Shown piece by piece: positions 43,080-50,991 of a stretch of DNA of 64,000 nucleotides. The stretch comes from Armatimonadota bacterium (lineage in GTDB: Bacteria; Armatimonadota; Zipacnadia; Zipacnadales; JABUFB01). A program made the position numbers and the translations under genes. The notes below the pieces were generated by a model. It worked only from the letters and a program-made list of their open reading frames with translations. It was not told the DNA's origin and did no database searches. Numbering within the stretch: the first letter of the stretch is position 1; each line of letters opens with the position of its first letter. The stretch is from positions 186,001 through 250,000 of the forward strand of contig JABUFB010000005.1 in the NCBI GenBank assembly GCA_013314775.1, written 5' to 3'.

Positions 43080-45257
43080 TCATCCCTCCCAAGGTATCTC
43101 CCTCACCCGCAGCACCTCGAGCTCAGGCAGGGCCGTGATCCGGTGCGACATGATCTGCTCGCGGATTACGTTCAGGCTCCCCAGGAGGGTGGTCATGAAC
43201 CTGCGCATGAATGACAGCTCGCGCAGCATGTGCGGTTGCACGTAGTGCTCGCGGTGCTCCTCAATCGACGCCAGCAACCCCTCCATCTCCTCGAGTGCCG
43301 CTCCGAGACGGTCCGAACTCTCGGCGAGAGTCTGTCCGGAGCGTATCGCCTCATCCGCGGCCACGCCCATCGAGAGTTTGTGGTAGGCCGCGATGATGTT
43401 CATGCACGTGGTGAAAGCCCCGGCCATGACTGCGATCCGCTCACACTCAACCAGATATATCTGCTTGAGTTGCTCGTCCAACCAGTGCGCCTTGCTTAGC
43501 TCTCTGGCTGCACGGCGCGCCTCGGACCGCAGCCCCTCCAACTGGCTGGCGGACATTCCCGGAGGGGTATCCCAGATCGCCTCAAGCTGCGCCTGGGGGT
43601 AATTGTCCCGGGCCCGGGCCTGCTCGTGTGACTGGCCGTAGTCGTAGGCATACCGAAACAGGCTCCCGGCGAGAGAGACGCAGACGGGATCATCCACGAT
43701 GCCGCTGAAATAGCGCAGACCCCGCAGCCCTTGGCGCCAGTCGTCCCCGAAAAGCGCCTTCGCATACTTGATTGCGAACTCCTCGGGCTCCCCGCCTCCC
43801 GCGTTGTTCCAGCTCCATTCGCTCAGTGCGCAGAAGTGACGGTGGAATGCGTTGTCGAAGACGCCGTAGCTCTCCGTCCCCTCGGCCTTTTCGGCCACAC
43901 CAAGCCTCTCGGCCAGGAAGATGTTGTCAATGTGGCCTCGGTAGGGCATCTGGTAGAAGTAACCGGTCATCGGCGTCACCCAGCGCCGGAAGCCCAGCTC
44001 GGGCATGGTGGTCTCGAAGAAGTCTGAATACCTCCACCAGTGCAGGATGATGTTTCGGGTGAGGCCGGCCTGCTCGAATTTCGTGACCAAACTCTTGTTC
44101 ATGGTTCCCCCACGAACTAGTTGGTCATGCCACATGCTGATGTGCTCGATGCCTTTCTCCTTGAGGTGGGACGCGATGCGCACTATGTAGTCCACATACC
44201 ACTCGGCGTCTGGCCTCTGTCGGCATCTTGCGCATTTGCACCATGGGTCGATGCGCCGGTAGGGATAGTCCGGGTGCATGCCCACCAGCGGATATACTTC
44301 ATCCGCCGCAATGTGGTACGAACGCACGCCGTGGGGCAGAAGGTAACGGTCACAGATCTCGTCGATGATCTGGAACATCACTTCATAGGTCCGCTCGTTG
44401 GACAGGCAAAAGCCATATCCTGTTGGTTCGCCATTTTCGTCCAACGCTGATATCTCCGGGATCAACCGCGGTATGAGGGTGTTGTGGCCCGGCGTATTGA
44501 AATGCGGGCGCACCATAACACCACGCGTCTGGCCGTAGGCTACAACTTCTCCGAAGAAATCATCCTCCACCATCCGGGGCAGGTACTTGAGGGTCTTCCA
44601 CTCCCCGGCCTTGCGGGAGTAGTACTCGATCGTCTGGGGGCGGTTGAGCTCCGGGAATCCCTTCAGCGGTACGAGCAGGAACTCGGAGACTTCGCCCTCG
44701 TACTGGATCGGCCAGCAGTTGTAGATGCCGATGGTCAGCACGTTGAGCTTCATCCTCGACAGGATGTCGATGGCGTTTTTCCAGTCTTCGAGGGTCATCA
44801 GGTCCTGTCCCCAGCGCGACTCTGCGAACAGGCCGCGCCACGCAAGATCTGGCCAGTCGCGGATCACGCCTGCCGGCGCGATAATGCTCTCACCATCCCT
44901 GCACATTAGATTGCAGAGTGTCACTGCGCCGTAATATGCCCCAAGCGCCGCTGATGCCCGGATCGTCGCCCCCTGTCCATCGATACGCAACTCGTAGGCC
45001 TGTTCGCGGTTTTGGGGGGCGAACTCGGCCGCGTCGTCGTAGATTTCTATCCGGATTTGGCCTCCAACTTCGCGCACGAGGTCGCGGCCCAATTTCGTGG
45101 CCGTGCGCTCCAGTTCGAGGATCGCAGACTGAATCAGTGGTCCGGCTTGATCATCCGCGAAAACGCTGAGAGCGGCCGGTCCTGATGCCAATGCAACTGT
45201 GTCGCCCGACCATTGCTGAAATTGCGGCTCGGGGAAGATTACGACCTCACTTGGCAT
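43080..45257 (-). CDS. Glycoside hydrolase family 20-like beta-hexosaminidase
   Basis: 725 residues, no signal peptide seen. An N-terminal GH20b-like domain (ALGAYYGAVTLCNLM before VIRDWPDLAWRGLFAESRWG) leads to the TIM barrel. The catalytic Asp-Glu pair is in SYHIAADEVYPLVG; HPDYPYRRIDPWCKC contributes further barrel residues. Substrate Trp positions read ISMWHDQLVRGG and LHWWRYSDF. The C-terminal 250 residues are helical. Expected to cleave terminal N-acetylhexosamines by substrate-assisted catalysis. Cytoplasmic location would imply action on imported fragments. Confidence 0.8.
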   Translation of the reverse strand: MPSEVVIFPEPQFQQWSGDTVALASGPAALSVFADDQAGPLIQSAILELERTATKLGRDLVREVGGQIRIEIYDDAAEFAPQNREQAYELRIDGQGATIRASAALGAYYGAVTLCNLMCRDGESIIAPAGVIRDWPDLAWRGLFAESRWGQDLMTLEDWKNAIDILSRMKLNVLTIGIYNCWPIQYEGEVSEFLLVPLKGFPELNRPQTIEYYSRKAGEWKTLKYLPRMVEDDFFGEVVAYGQTRGVMVRPHFNTPGHNTLIPRLIPEISALDENGEPTGYGFCLSNERTYEVMFQIIDEICDRYLLPHGVRSYHIAADEVYPLVGMHPDYPYRRIDPWCKCARCRQRPDAEWYVDYIVRIASHLKEKGIEHISMWHDQLVRGGTMNKSLVTKFEQAGLTRNIILHWWRYSDFFETTMPELGFRRWVTPMTGYFYQMPYRGHIDNIFLAERLGVAEKAEGTESYGVFDNAFHRHFCALSEWSWNNAGGGEPEEFAIKYAKALFGDDWRQGLRGLRYFSGIVDDPVCVSLAGSLFRYAYDYGQSHEQARARDNYPQAQLEAIWDTPPGMSASQLEGLRSEARRAARELSKAHWLDEQLKQIYLVECERIAVMAGAFTTCMNIIAAYHKLSMGVAADEAIRSGQTLAESSDRLGAALEEMEGLLASIEEHREHYVQPHMLRELSFMRRFMTTLLGSLNVIREQIMSHRITALPELEVLRVREIPWEG

Positions 45258-45319
45258 GGGATAGTCGCCATCCTATTTGAGCTTGCTCTCTACTGCCCGG
45301 CTAGTCACACCCGGTCATC

Positions 45320-45700
45320 TCAGTCCCGGCTCGCCAGTTCCTTCTCTTTCTGGTCAGCCAGCGCCTCCTGGCGTAACGCAGCAACGCGCTCCATCTCCAT
45401 CGGCTCCCAGTGAGGGCAGCGATCTTGGCCGCACTGCCCGAAATCGGAGAGCCTCTCCACGAGTTTCTCGCAACTCGCGTAGTAGACGTTCACATCATGG
45501 GCCCCACCGTACTGGTCCACCTCAACACCCATGTTCAGGTGAGCGCACCGGACTTCATCAACGATGGCCCTGGCTCTGCAACCGCCGCAAGCGCTGGGCA
45601 CAACCTCGGCGGTTGTATACCGACGGTCGCGGATGGCAATGGCGCAAAATGTGCGCCCCTTGTAGATGTAGCGAAAGGGACATGGAGCGTGCTCAGGCAT
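45320..45700 (-). CDS. Conserved-looking Cys-rich protein of unknown function
   Basis: 126 residues, ATG at 45700. Cysteines occur in a patterned way: CPF near the start, FCAI, SACGGC, RCAHL, ASC, GQCGQDRC, ending in a charged helix (EMERVAALRQEALADQ). Zinc or Fe-S binding is likely from the CxxC-type spacing but unproven. I do not recognise the family. It precedes the GH20-like gene by 62 bases on the same strand. Confidence 0.6.
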   Translation of the reverse strand: MPEHAPCPFRYIYKGRTFCAIAIRDRRYTTAEVVPSACGGCRARAIVDEVRCAHLNMGVEVDQYGGAHDVNVYYASCEKLVERLSDFGQCGQDRCPHWEPMEMERVAALRQEALADQKEKELASRD

Positions 45701-45780
45701 CGAGGGGCTTCTGCCTCCATTTCAGGGTCTGGACGGTGCTTTCTGCGACGGCTCCACGGTGACCTGCCCCGGATGTGGAA

Positions 45781-45806
45781 GAGCCGACCGTGTCTACGGT
45801 CGGCTC
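45781..45806 (-). terminator. 11-bp perfect hairpin after the outer-membrane barrel gene
   Basis: GAGCCGACCGT (45781-45791), 4-base loop, ACGGTCGGCTC (45796-45806). Located between two minus-strand genes, 59 bases after the barrel gene stop. Same GCCGACC/GGTCGGC core as the hairpin at 19461-19481. Confidence 0.55.
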
Positions 45807-45864
45807 CTGTGGATCACTCTCGTGGATGCGGCCACCGTTCACCTGACGCGCGGGTGGCAACGGC

Positions 45865-48630
45865 CTAGAATTTGTAGTCGAACTTCAGGCGACCCTCGTA
45901 ATTGTCCTTCACATCAGGAAGGCCGTCTGTGACATCCGTCTTGTTGAATTGAAGAGTGAGCTTATTGCCCTCTTCATCCCACTGCTTCTCATACTGGAGC
46001 GAGAAGGTCGACGTGGGCGTGTTGGCCGGTTTGTTCGCGACCAACTCCACAAAGTCGCCGGAAGCGTACGCGAACTGGATAGCGCCGCCCCGGTTCACCT
46101 TACCACCTGTGAGCTTCATCTGGAGCCACTGGTCAACGCGGTCATCGACTGTGGCCTTCTCGGGATACTCGCAATACCGATAGGAGAGCCCCAAAGCCAC
46201 ATCACTGAACACCGTGCTCTCCAGACTGGCGTCGTACATGTCCGCGCCGCGGATGCGTTGCTTCTTGGGATCCCTGGGGTCAATGACGTTCTGTGACAGT
46301 TTCAGTCCCAGCCGGGCATCGCCCAGGGGCAGACCCAAGCCGTATTCGCGTCGGGGATCGGGCCGCCCCTTCGCATCCTCGTAGGCCAGGGAATACTGAA
46401 CCTCATTCGCGTCCCCGTGAACCATATCCACCTGGATGGTCGGTTCGCCGAGATCCGTCAGCTTCGTTTCATCGTACTCCTGGTAGCGAACGCTGGTCTC
46501 TACGTTGCGCTTGCGGTCGCCGAAGCCCACCTCAACTACTTTCATCAGGTCGCCGTCCGCATTATGGTCGTCCGTGGAGGTGAGCGCTGCGCGCAGACGC
46601 AGATCCGATGGTTTCTCGTTCTTATGCTGCAACACCAGCGTCCTCTGGATCAATGGGCTCTTATCAAGCTGCTCCTTCTCCAGGTAACGCCAGTTCAGCG
46701 CGAGCCGCTTCGAAAGGCTGTAGCCCATGTCCACGCGGCGCTCATCGGTCTCTTTGAGCGGGCCGAGATCGACGATCCGGTAATCACCGGTGATTTGCAG
46801 GGCTTCCGTCGGTTTGGCCTCGACCGCAAAATGCGTCGTCCGGTGCTCGATGTCTCCCGGCAGGTCCTTCGCTTCCCAGTCCGCCTGGATCGACGCGGTC
46901 TGGGCAATCGGGACCTTCGGGCTGGTCACGTTGACTACTCGCGTCTGCTTTTCCTGGCCGCTGGGGGTAACCTCGGTCACCGCCTGGCGCCTCACGGTTA
47001 CCTGCCCCGGCTTGGTCGGGATCGCAAACTGCGTCACGAGGCTGTTCTGCTCGCTGCCGTCGGCCCGGTTCAGCGCCGCATACTCATACTGGGTCTGCAC
47101 CTTGCGGTCGATGACCATTATCGGCGCCGCAGCGCTTGCCAGGAACCGTATGGACTTGCCGTCGGGGCCACGCTCGGTGATGCGCTGCAGGTCCGGGGTG
47201 ACCGGCGTTCCGAACAGCGTCAGAGGCATCAGAAGGTGAGCAGTCCGGATCTCCTTGAAGGGCTGGCCTGGCTTGGGTTGCAGGCCCTGGATATCATACG
47301 TGAAGCTCGAGCCCTTCACGAAATGGGAAAGCGGCAGGTTCAGCTTCGCGATCCTTTCCTTGCTCACCAGTGCAGTGTCCGCCTGTACGCTCTTGGACGT
47401 GTAGCTGATGCCGGCATCCGTCCCAAAGAAGCGGAACGGGAGACTGAAGGCCATGTTGGTCGTCTTGTTGTCCTTGCCCTTGTCGTACCGCATCGCCCGG
47501 GTCCACGACGCGGAGACGTCGTAGCCTCCGAGCTTGGTCGTGAAACTCGCGGCGCGGTCCTCGGCCATCAGCTTCTCATCCTGCTGGACGGTGCTCGCAT
47601 CATATTTCATTGCGAGGACCGTGCCATCGAACCGGAACGGAATCTGGTAAGACTGCTTCTTCGTTTCAGTGACCGACATGTTCTGGCGCTTGGCCTCGTT
47701 GGCGATCGAGAAGACAGCCGCGCCGCTGTTGAACTGTCTCGTCAGGCTGATGTTCCGGCTCTGTGAGTGAAGTCCCGTCTCCCGGTTCGCATGCGCCTGG
47801 GCGTAGCCGGCCGTCAACTTCGTCTGCGCCCAGAGGCCGGTGTCCAGCTGAAAGCTCTCTGTGCGGAGTTCATCCGGTTGCTGGTCGGGCTTCGCAATGG
47901 ACGTGAGACCGCGCCGGTATTGCAGATTAGCCTGGCCGCCGAGTATCGACAGGCCCTGCTTTATGCCCATCTCCTCGGTGGTGTTGGTCTGCGTGTTCTG
48001 CAAAGGCGCGAAGGGATCGTCTGCCGAGGCTGTGAGCGTCTTGACAACGCTGCGCTTGTAGTCCAGCGTGCCGGTGCTCTTGCCGCTCCCATAGCCCTGC
48101 TGGAGGGACATGGTCGTCTTCTCGCTGCCACCCAGGCTCATCCCGGCGAGGTCAATCGTTTCAGTGCGTTCGCGGTTGAACCCCATCACGAGACCTTCGA
48201 GGGCTGAGAAGGTGACGCCTTCCTGGGTCACCCCGCGGATACCCATCCCGAAAGGCCTGCCCTTGGCATCCACCCGGTCCTCATCGAACTTGCGGGTGAC
48301 TGTCAGGCCTTCGGCGGCACCCCATTCGAGGTCAAACTGGTACAGGTCAAGCTGGTGCTTCCCTCGGACCCAGTCGTGGCTCTCGTCGTACAGGATGCTC
48401 TCCAGTGGGTTGTTCAGAGGCTGCAGGCTCTCAAACCCTGCCTGTCCGGAAGGCTGCAGACTCTCCTGCTGGAAACTCTCGGTATCCGCCACTGGAGGGA
48501 CTGTGGGGGTCGGCCGGATGCTTTCCACGTTGATGCGCAGACCCGCATGCTGCGCGGTCGCACTCACAGACACGATCGCAAGCAGGAAGATCAGCGACAG
48601 TTGCAGATTAGTTTTGATGAGTTTTGCCAT
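45865..48630 (-). CDS. Large secreted outer-membrane beta-barrel-like protein
   Basis: 921 residues from ATG at 48630 with a signal peptide (LIKTNLQLSLIFLLAIVSVSATA); another ATG 6 bases upstream is possible. After a Gln/Pro-rich linker, the rest is almost entirely alternating polar/hydrophobic short strands (GTLDYKRSVVKTLTA, ISLTRQFNSGAAVFSIANEAK, LGLSYRYCEYPEKATV) ending NYEGRLKFDYKF, with the terminal Phe expected for BAM-inserted barrels. No family recognised; a porin- or autotransporter-like function is inferred from the strand pattern only. Follows the OmpR-type regulator gene on the same strand. Confidence 0.65.
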   Translation of the reverse strand: MAKLIKTNLQLSLIFLLAIVSVSATAQHAGLRINVESIRPTPTVPPVADTESFQQESLQPSGQAGFESLQPLNNPLESILYDESHDWVRGKHQLDLYQFDLEWGAAEGLTVTRKFDEDRVDAKGRPFGMGIRGVTQEGVTFSALEGLVMGFNRERTETIDLAGMSLGGSEKTTMSLQQGYGSGKSTGTLDYKRSVVKTLTASADDPFAPLQNTQTNTTEEMGIKQGLSILGGQANLQYRRGLTSIAKPDQQPDELRTESFQLDTGLWAQTKLTAGYAQAHANRETGLHSQSRNISLTRQFNSGAAVFSIANEAKRQNMSVTETKKQSYQIPFRFDGTVLAMKYDASTVQQDEKLMAEDRAASFTTKLGGYDVSASWTRAMRYDKGKDNKTTNMAFSLPFRFFGTDAGISYTSKSVQADTALVSKERIAKLNLPLSHFVKGSSFTYDIQGLQPKPGQPFKEIRTAHLLMPLTLFGTPVTPDLQRITERGPDGKSIRFLASAAAPIMVIDRKVQTQYEYAALNRADGSEQNSLVTQFAIPTKPGQVTVRRQAVTEVTPSGQEKQTRVVNVTSPKVPIAQTASIQADWEAKDLPGDIEHRTTHFAVEAKPTEALQITGDYRIVDLGPLKETDERRVDMGYSLSKRLALNWRYLEKEQLDKSPLIQRTLVLQHKNEKPSDLRLRAALTSTDDHNADGDLMKVVEVGFGDRKRNVETSVRYQEYDETKLTDLGEPTIQVDMVHGDANEVQYSLAYEDAKGRPDPRREYGLGLPLGDARLGLKLSQNVIDPRDPKKQRIRGADMYDASLESTVFSDVALGLSYRYCEYPEKATVDDRVDQWLQMKLTGGKVNRGGAIQFAYASGDFVELVANKPANTPTSTFSLQYEKQWDEEGNKLTLQFNKTDVTDGLPDVKDNYEGRLKFDYKF

Positions 48631-48772
48631 GGTCATCAGGCCATGCCGACTATATTTTGTAGTAGACGTGAGCAGACTCCTCCGCCCTGTATAACTATAG
48701 ACACCGCCTGCCCCATTATTGTTTCGTGGTTCGGCGGAAAACTGCACCAAATCCCCCGGCGGCCGGAGCATT

Positions 48773-49456
48773 CTACACGGCGAGTTTGTAGCCCAGGCCC
48801 TTGACCGTCAGGATCACCCGCGGCCTTCGGGGGTCCGGCTCGATCTTCTGTCGCAGGTTCGAAATGTGCACCTGGACCGCGTGGGCATCTCTGTCCTGGG
48901 GCCAGAGCGCTTCAAGAAGGCGCTCTTTGGAGAACACCCACCCGGGGTGCTCGGCAAAGAACATGAGCAGCCGAAGCTCGGTTGCACTCAGCTCGACCAG
49001 CCGCCCATCAACCTTCACCAGGGCGCGGTCTGGGTCGATCTCCAGCGGCCCCACTCGCATAACCCCCTGGCTCGGCAGGGACCTCCGGCGCAGAGCGGCG
49101 CGAACACGGGCCCGCAGTTCATTCAGATGGAAAGGTTTGCGTACATAGTCGTCGGCGCCCAACTCCAACGCCGTCTCCGCTGTTCGCGCGTCGTCCCGCC
49201 CGGTGATGACGATGACGCGGGGCCCCTGAAGCCCCACGATCTCCTTGCAGACCGACATGCCGTCAATGTCCGGCAGGCCCAGGTCAAGCAGCACAAGTGC
49301 GGGAGGGTGTTCGCGAACGCTGAGAAGGGCCTGCGCCCCGGTCACCGCTGTCCGGACCCGTTCGCACACACCCTTCACCATCTGGGCAAGGGTGTTCGCC
49401 AGATCGACGTCGTCCTCGACGATGAGCACGTCCCAGTCCCGGCGAGTATCTGCCAT
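48773..49456 (-). CDS. OmpR/PhoB-type DNA-binding response regulator
   Basis: 227 residues from ATG at 49456 with GAGGG 9 bases upstream; the frame is open earlier. Receiver: VLIVEDDVDLANTLAQM, Asp in ALVLLDLGLPDIDGMSV, Thr in VIVITGRD, Lys in DDYVRKPFHLNEL. Winged helix: LSATELRLLMFFAEHPGWVFSKERLLEALW and AVQVHISNLRQKI, VILTVKGLGYKLAV. No kinase is adjacent; with the barrel gene 142 bases downstream a role in controlling surface proteins is plausible. Confidence 0.92.
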   Translation of the reverse strand: MADTRRDWDVLIVEDDVDLANTLAQMVKGVCERVRTAVTGAQALLSVREHPPALVLLDLGLPDIDGMSVCKEIVGLQGPRVIVITGRDDARTAETALELGADDYVRKPFHLNELRARVRAALRRRSLPSQGVMRVGPLEIDPDRALVKVDGRLVELSATELRLLMFFAEHPGWVFSKERLLEALWPQDRDAHAVQVHISNLRQKIEPDPRRPRVILTVKGLGYKLAV

Positions 49457-49893
49457 TCTATTTTTGCCCTCGGACCTGCGGCTGTGGCCCATCAGCGCAA
49501 CCGTGAACTCGACAACCTCTCTCGGACCAGACGCGCGCCACTGGTCCGCTTCCCCAGGGAAGTTGCAGCCAAATTGAACCTGTCTGGAAGCGGAGTGAAC
49601 CTCCGTCACCTACACTGATCGCCGTCAGTTTTCGGGAGGGCACGGGTTTTCGCCGTTCGCTGCACCGACCCGGCATCGGTGCACTGCGGCCAATCGGGGG
49701 GCGAGCCCACAACTCGATGCTACCATACTCACAGAGGTAGTTCAAGGCCGCGCCCTGGGGCAGATCACGCTCCGGGGCTTGCGAACAGAGACCCTGGCCC
49801 TCCCGACCTTCTACCTGACGCCGCTTCGGTCCTGCTTTTCCCACCGCCACTGCCCGCATTTCTTGCCTGCGCGACGCCGCATCGCAGACAGGC
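49457..49893 (-). other. 437-base region with long leader of the response regulator
   Basis: Contains the predicted promoter at 49717-49745 and a leader of about 250 bases with hairpins, including TGCACCGA/TCGGTGCA, and repeated GAAAAC words. I see no coding frame and no recognised riboswitch class. Confidence 0.35.
49717..49745 (-). promoter_or_regulatory. Predicted promoter of the OmpR-type regulator
   Basis: On the minus strand TTGAAC, 17-base spacer, TAGCAT. 5 of 6 and 4 of 6 matches; lies 260 bases before the start at 49456. Confidence 0.5.
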
Positions 49894-50871
49894 CTACAGA
49901 CTCACGCCTTTCGCCTGTGCGTCCGCGTAAGCCGCCGCGATCACCCTATGGGTGTGCAGGGCCGTCTCGGCGTTGCTGATCAGCTCTTGCTGCCCTCTCA
50001 CCGCCGCCAGGAAGTTGGCGAACTCGCCTTCGAAGCGATCGCCAGGTTGCACCTCGTGGTCCAGCCATTCTCCCGATCCCTTGGGCTGGAAGCGAACCGG
50101 GCCCGCGAAGTAGTTGTCGATGCGGATGACACCCTTCTCGCCGATGATCTTGAACTCCGTGTGGTCGCCGGGCAGGGAGTAGCCCACGAGGATCTCTCCG
50201 AAGCAGCCATTCTCTCCCTCGAAGATCATCACGGCAACGTCATCGGTCTCCATATCCTGCAGGAGCGTCCCCGCGCGGCAGGAGACATTCGCAACCTTCC
50301 CCATGAGGAACTGGTATATGTCGGCTGCGTGTGAGCCATTGTCAATCAGCGCACCGCCACCAGCCTGTGCCTTGCTGGCCCGGTGGTTGCCCGAGAACTC
50401 AACCCAACCCGCGAAAGCGCAGCGGAAGAACAGGGGCTTGCCGAGAACGCCCGAGTCCAGCAGCTGCTTCACCTTGAGAATCGGCGGGTGCCAGCGGTGG
50501 CAGTAGGCGATCATGAGCTTCGCGTCCATATCTCGCGCTGCCTGGGCCATCGCCTCGGCGTCCTCGGTGGTCGCCGCGATGGGTTTCTCGCACATCACGT
50601 GGACTCCGCGCTGCATGGCCTCGATCGCCATCTCCCGGTGCAGGAAGGGCGGCGTGCAGATGCTGACGACGTCGAGGCTCTCCTCATCCAGCATCTTCTT
50701 CCAGTCGGTATACCCCTTGAAGCCATACTTGTGGGAGACGCTCTTGGCGAGTTCCTCGCTGATGTCGGCTCCTGCCACAAGCTGGACACCCTCGGCCTTG
50801 CGGTAGTTGGAGATATGCTGCCCGGAGATGCCCCCGAGCCCGATCACGCCTGCTCTGAGTGTCTCTGACAC
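49894..50871 (-). CDS. Gfo/Idh/MocA family oxidoreductase, second copy
   Basis: 325 residues. GTG start at 50871 (AGGTGAAGTAGCCT before). NAD site GVIGLGGISGQHI, EKP motif MCEKPIAATTEDAEAMAQ, catalytic Lys neighbourhood, and GGGALIDNGSHAADIYQF for the substrate His. Oxidises or reduces a sugar with NAD(P); substrate unknown. Sits downstream of the beta-helix protein gene, 120 bases apart, so both may serve one carbohydrate pathway. Confidence 0.9.
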   Translation of the reverse strand: MSETLRAGVIGLGGISGQHISNYRKAEGVQLVAGADISEELAKSVSHKYGFKGYTDWKKMLDEESLDVVSICTPPFLHREMAIEAMQRGVHVMCEKPIAATTEDAEAMAQAARDMDAKLMIAYCHRWHPPILKVKQLLDSGVLGKPLFFRCAFAGWVEFSGNHRASKAQAGGGALIDNGSHAADIYQFLMGKVANVSCRAGTLLQDMETDDVAVMIFEGENGCFGEILVGYSLPGDHTEFKIIGEKGVIRIDNYFAGPVRFQPKGSGEWLDHEVQPGDRFEGEFANFLAAVRGQQELISNAETALHTHRVIAAAYADAQAKGVSL

Positions 50872-50991
50872 AGGCTACTTCACCTTCCCACTGCTGGTAG
50901 TGTGCGGCCGTCGGTTGGCCGTTCGCATCGTCAACGCTTTTTCGCCGCCATCTCTCGTGTTACCTCTTAGCGCCGGCGTCTCGCCTCAACG

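Noticed and set aside
46417-47766. Plus-strand 449-residue ORF
   Set aside because: Antisense to the barrel gene.
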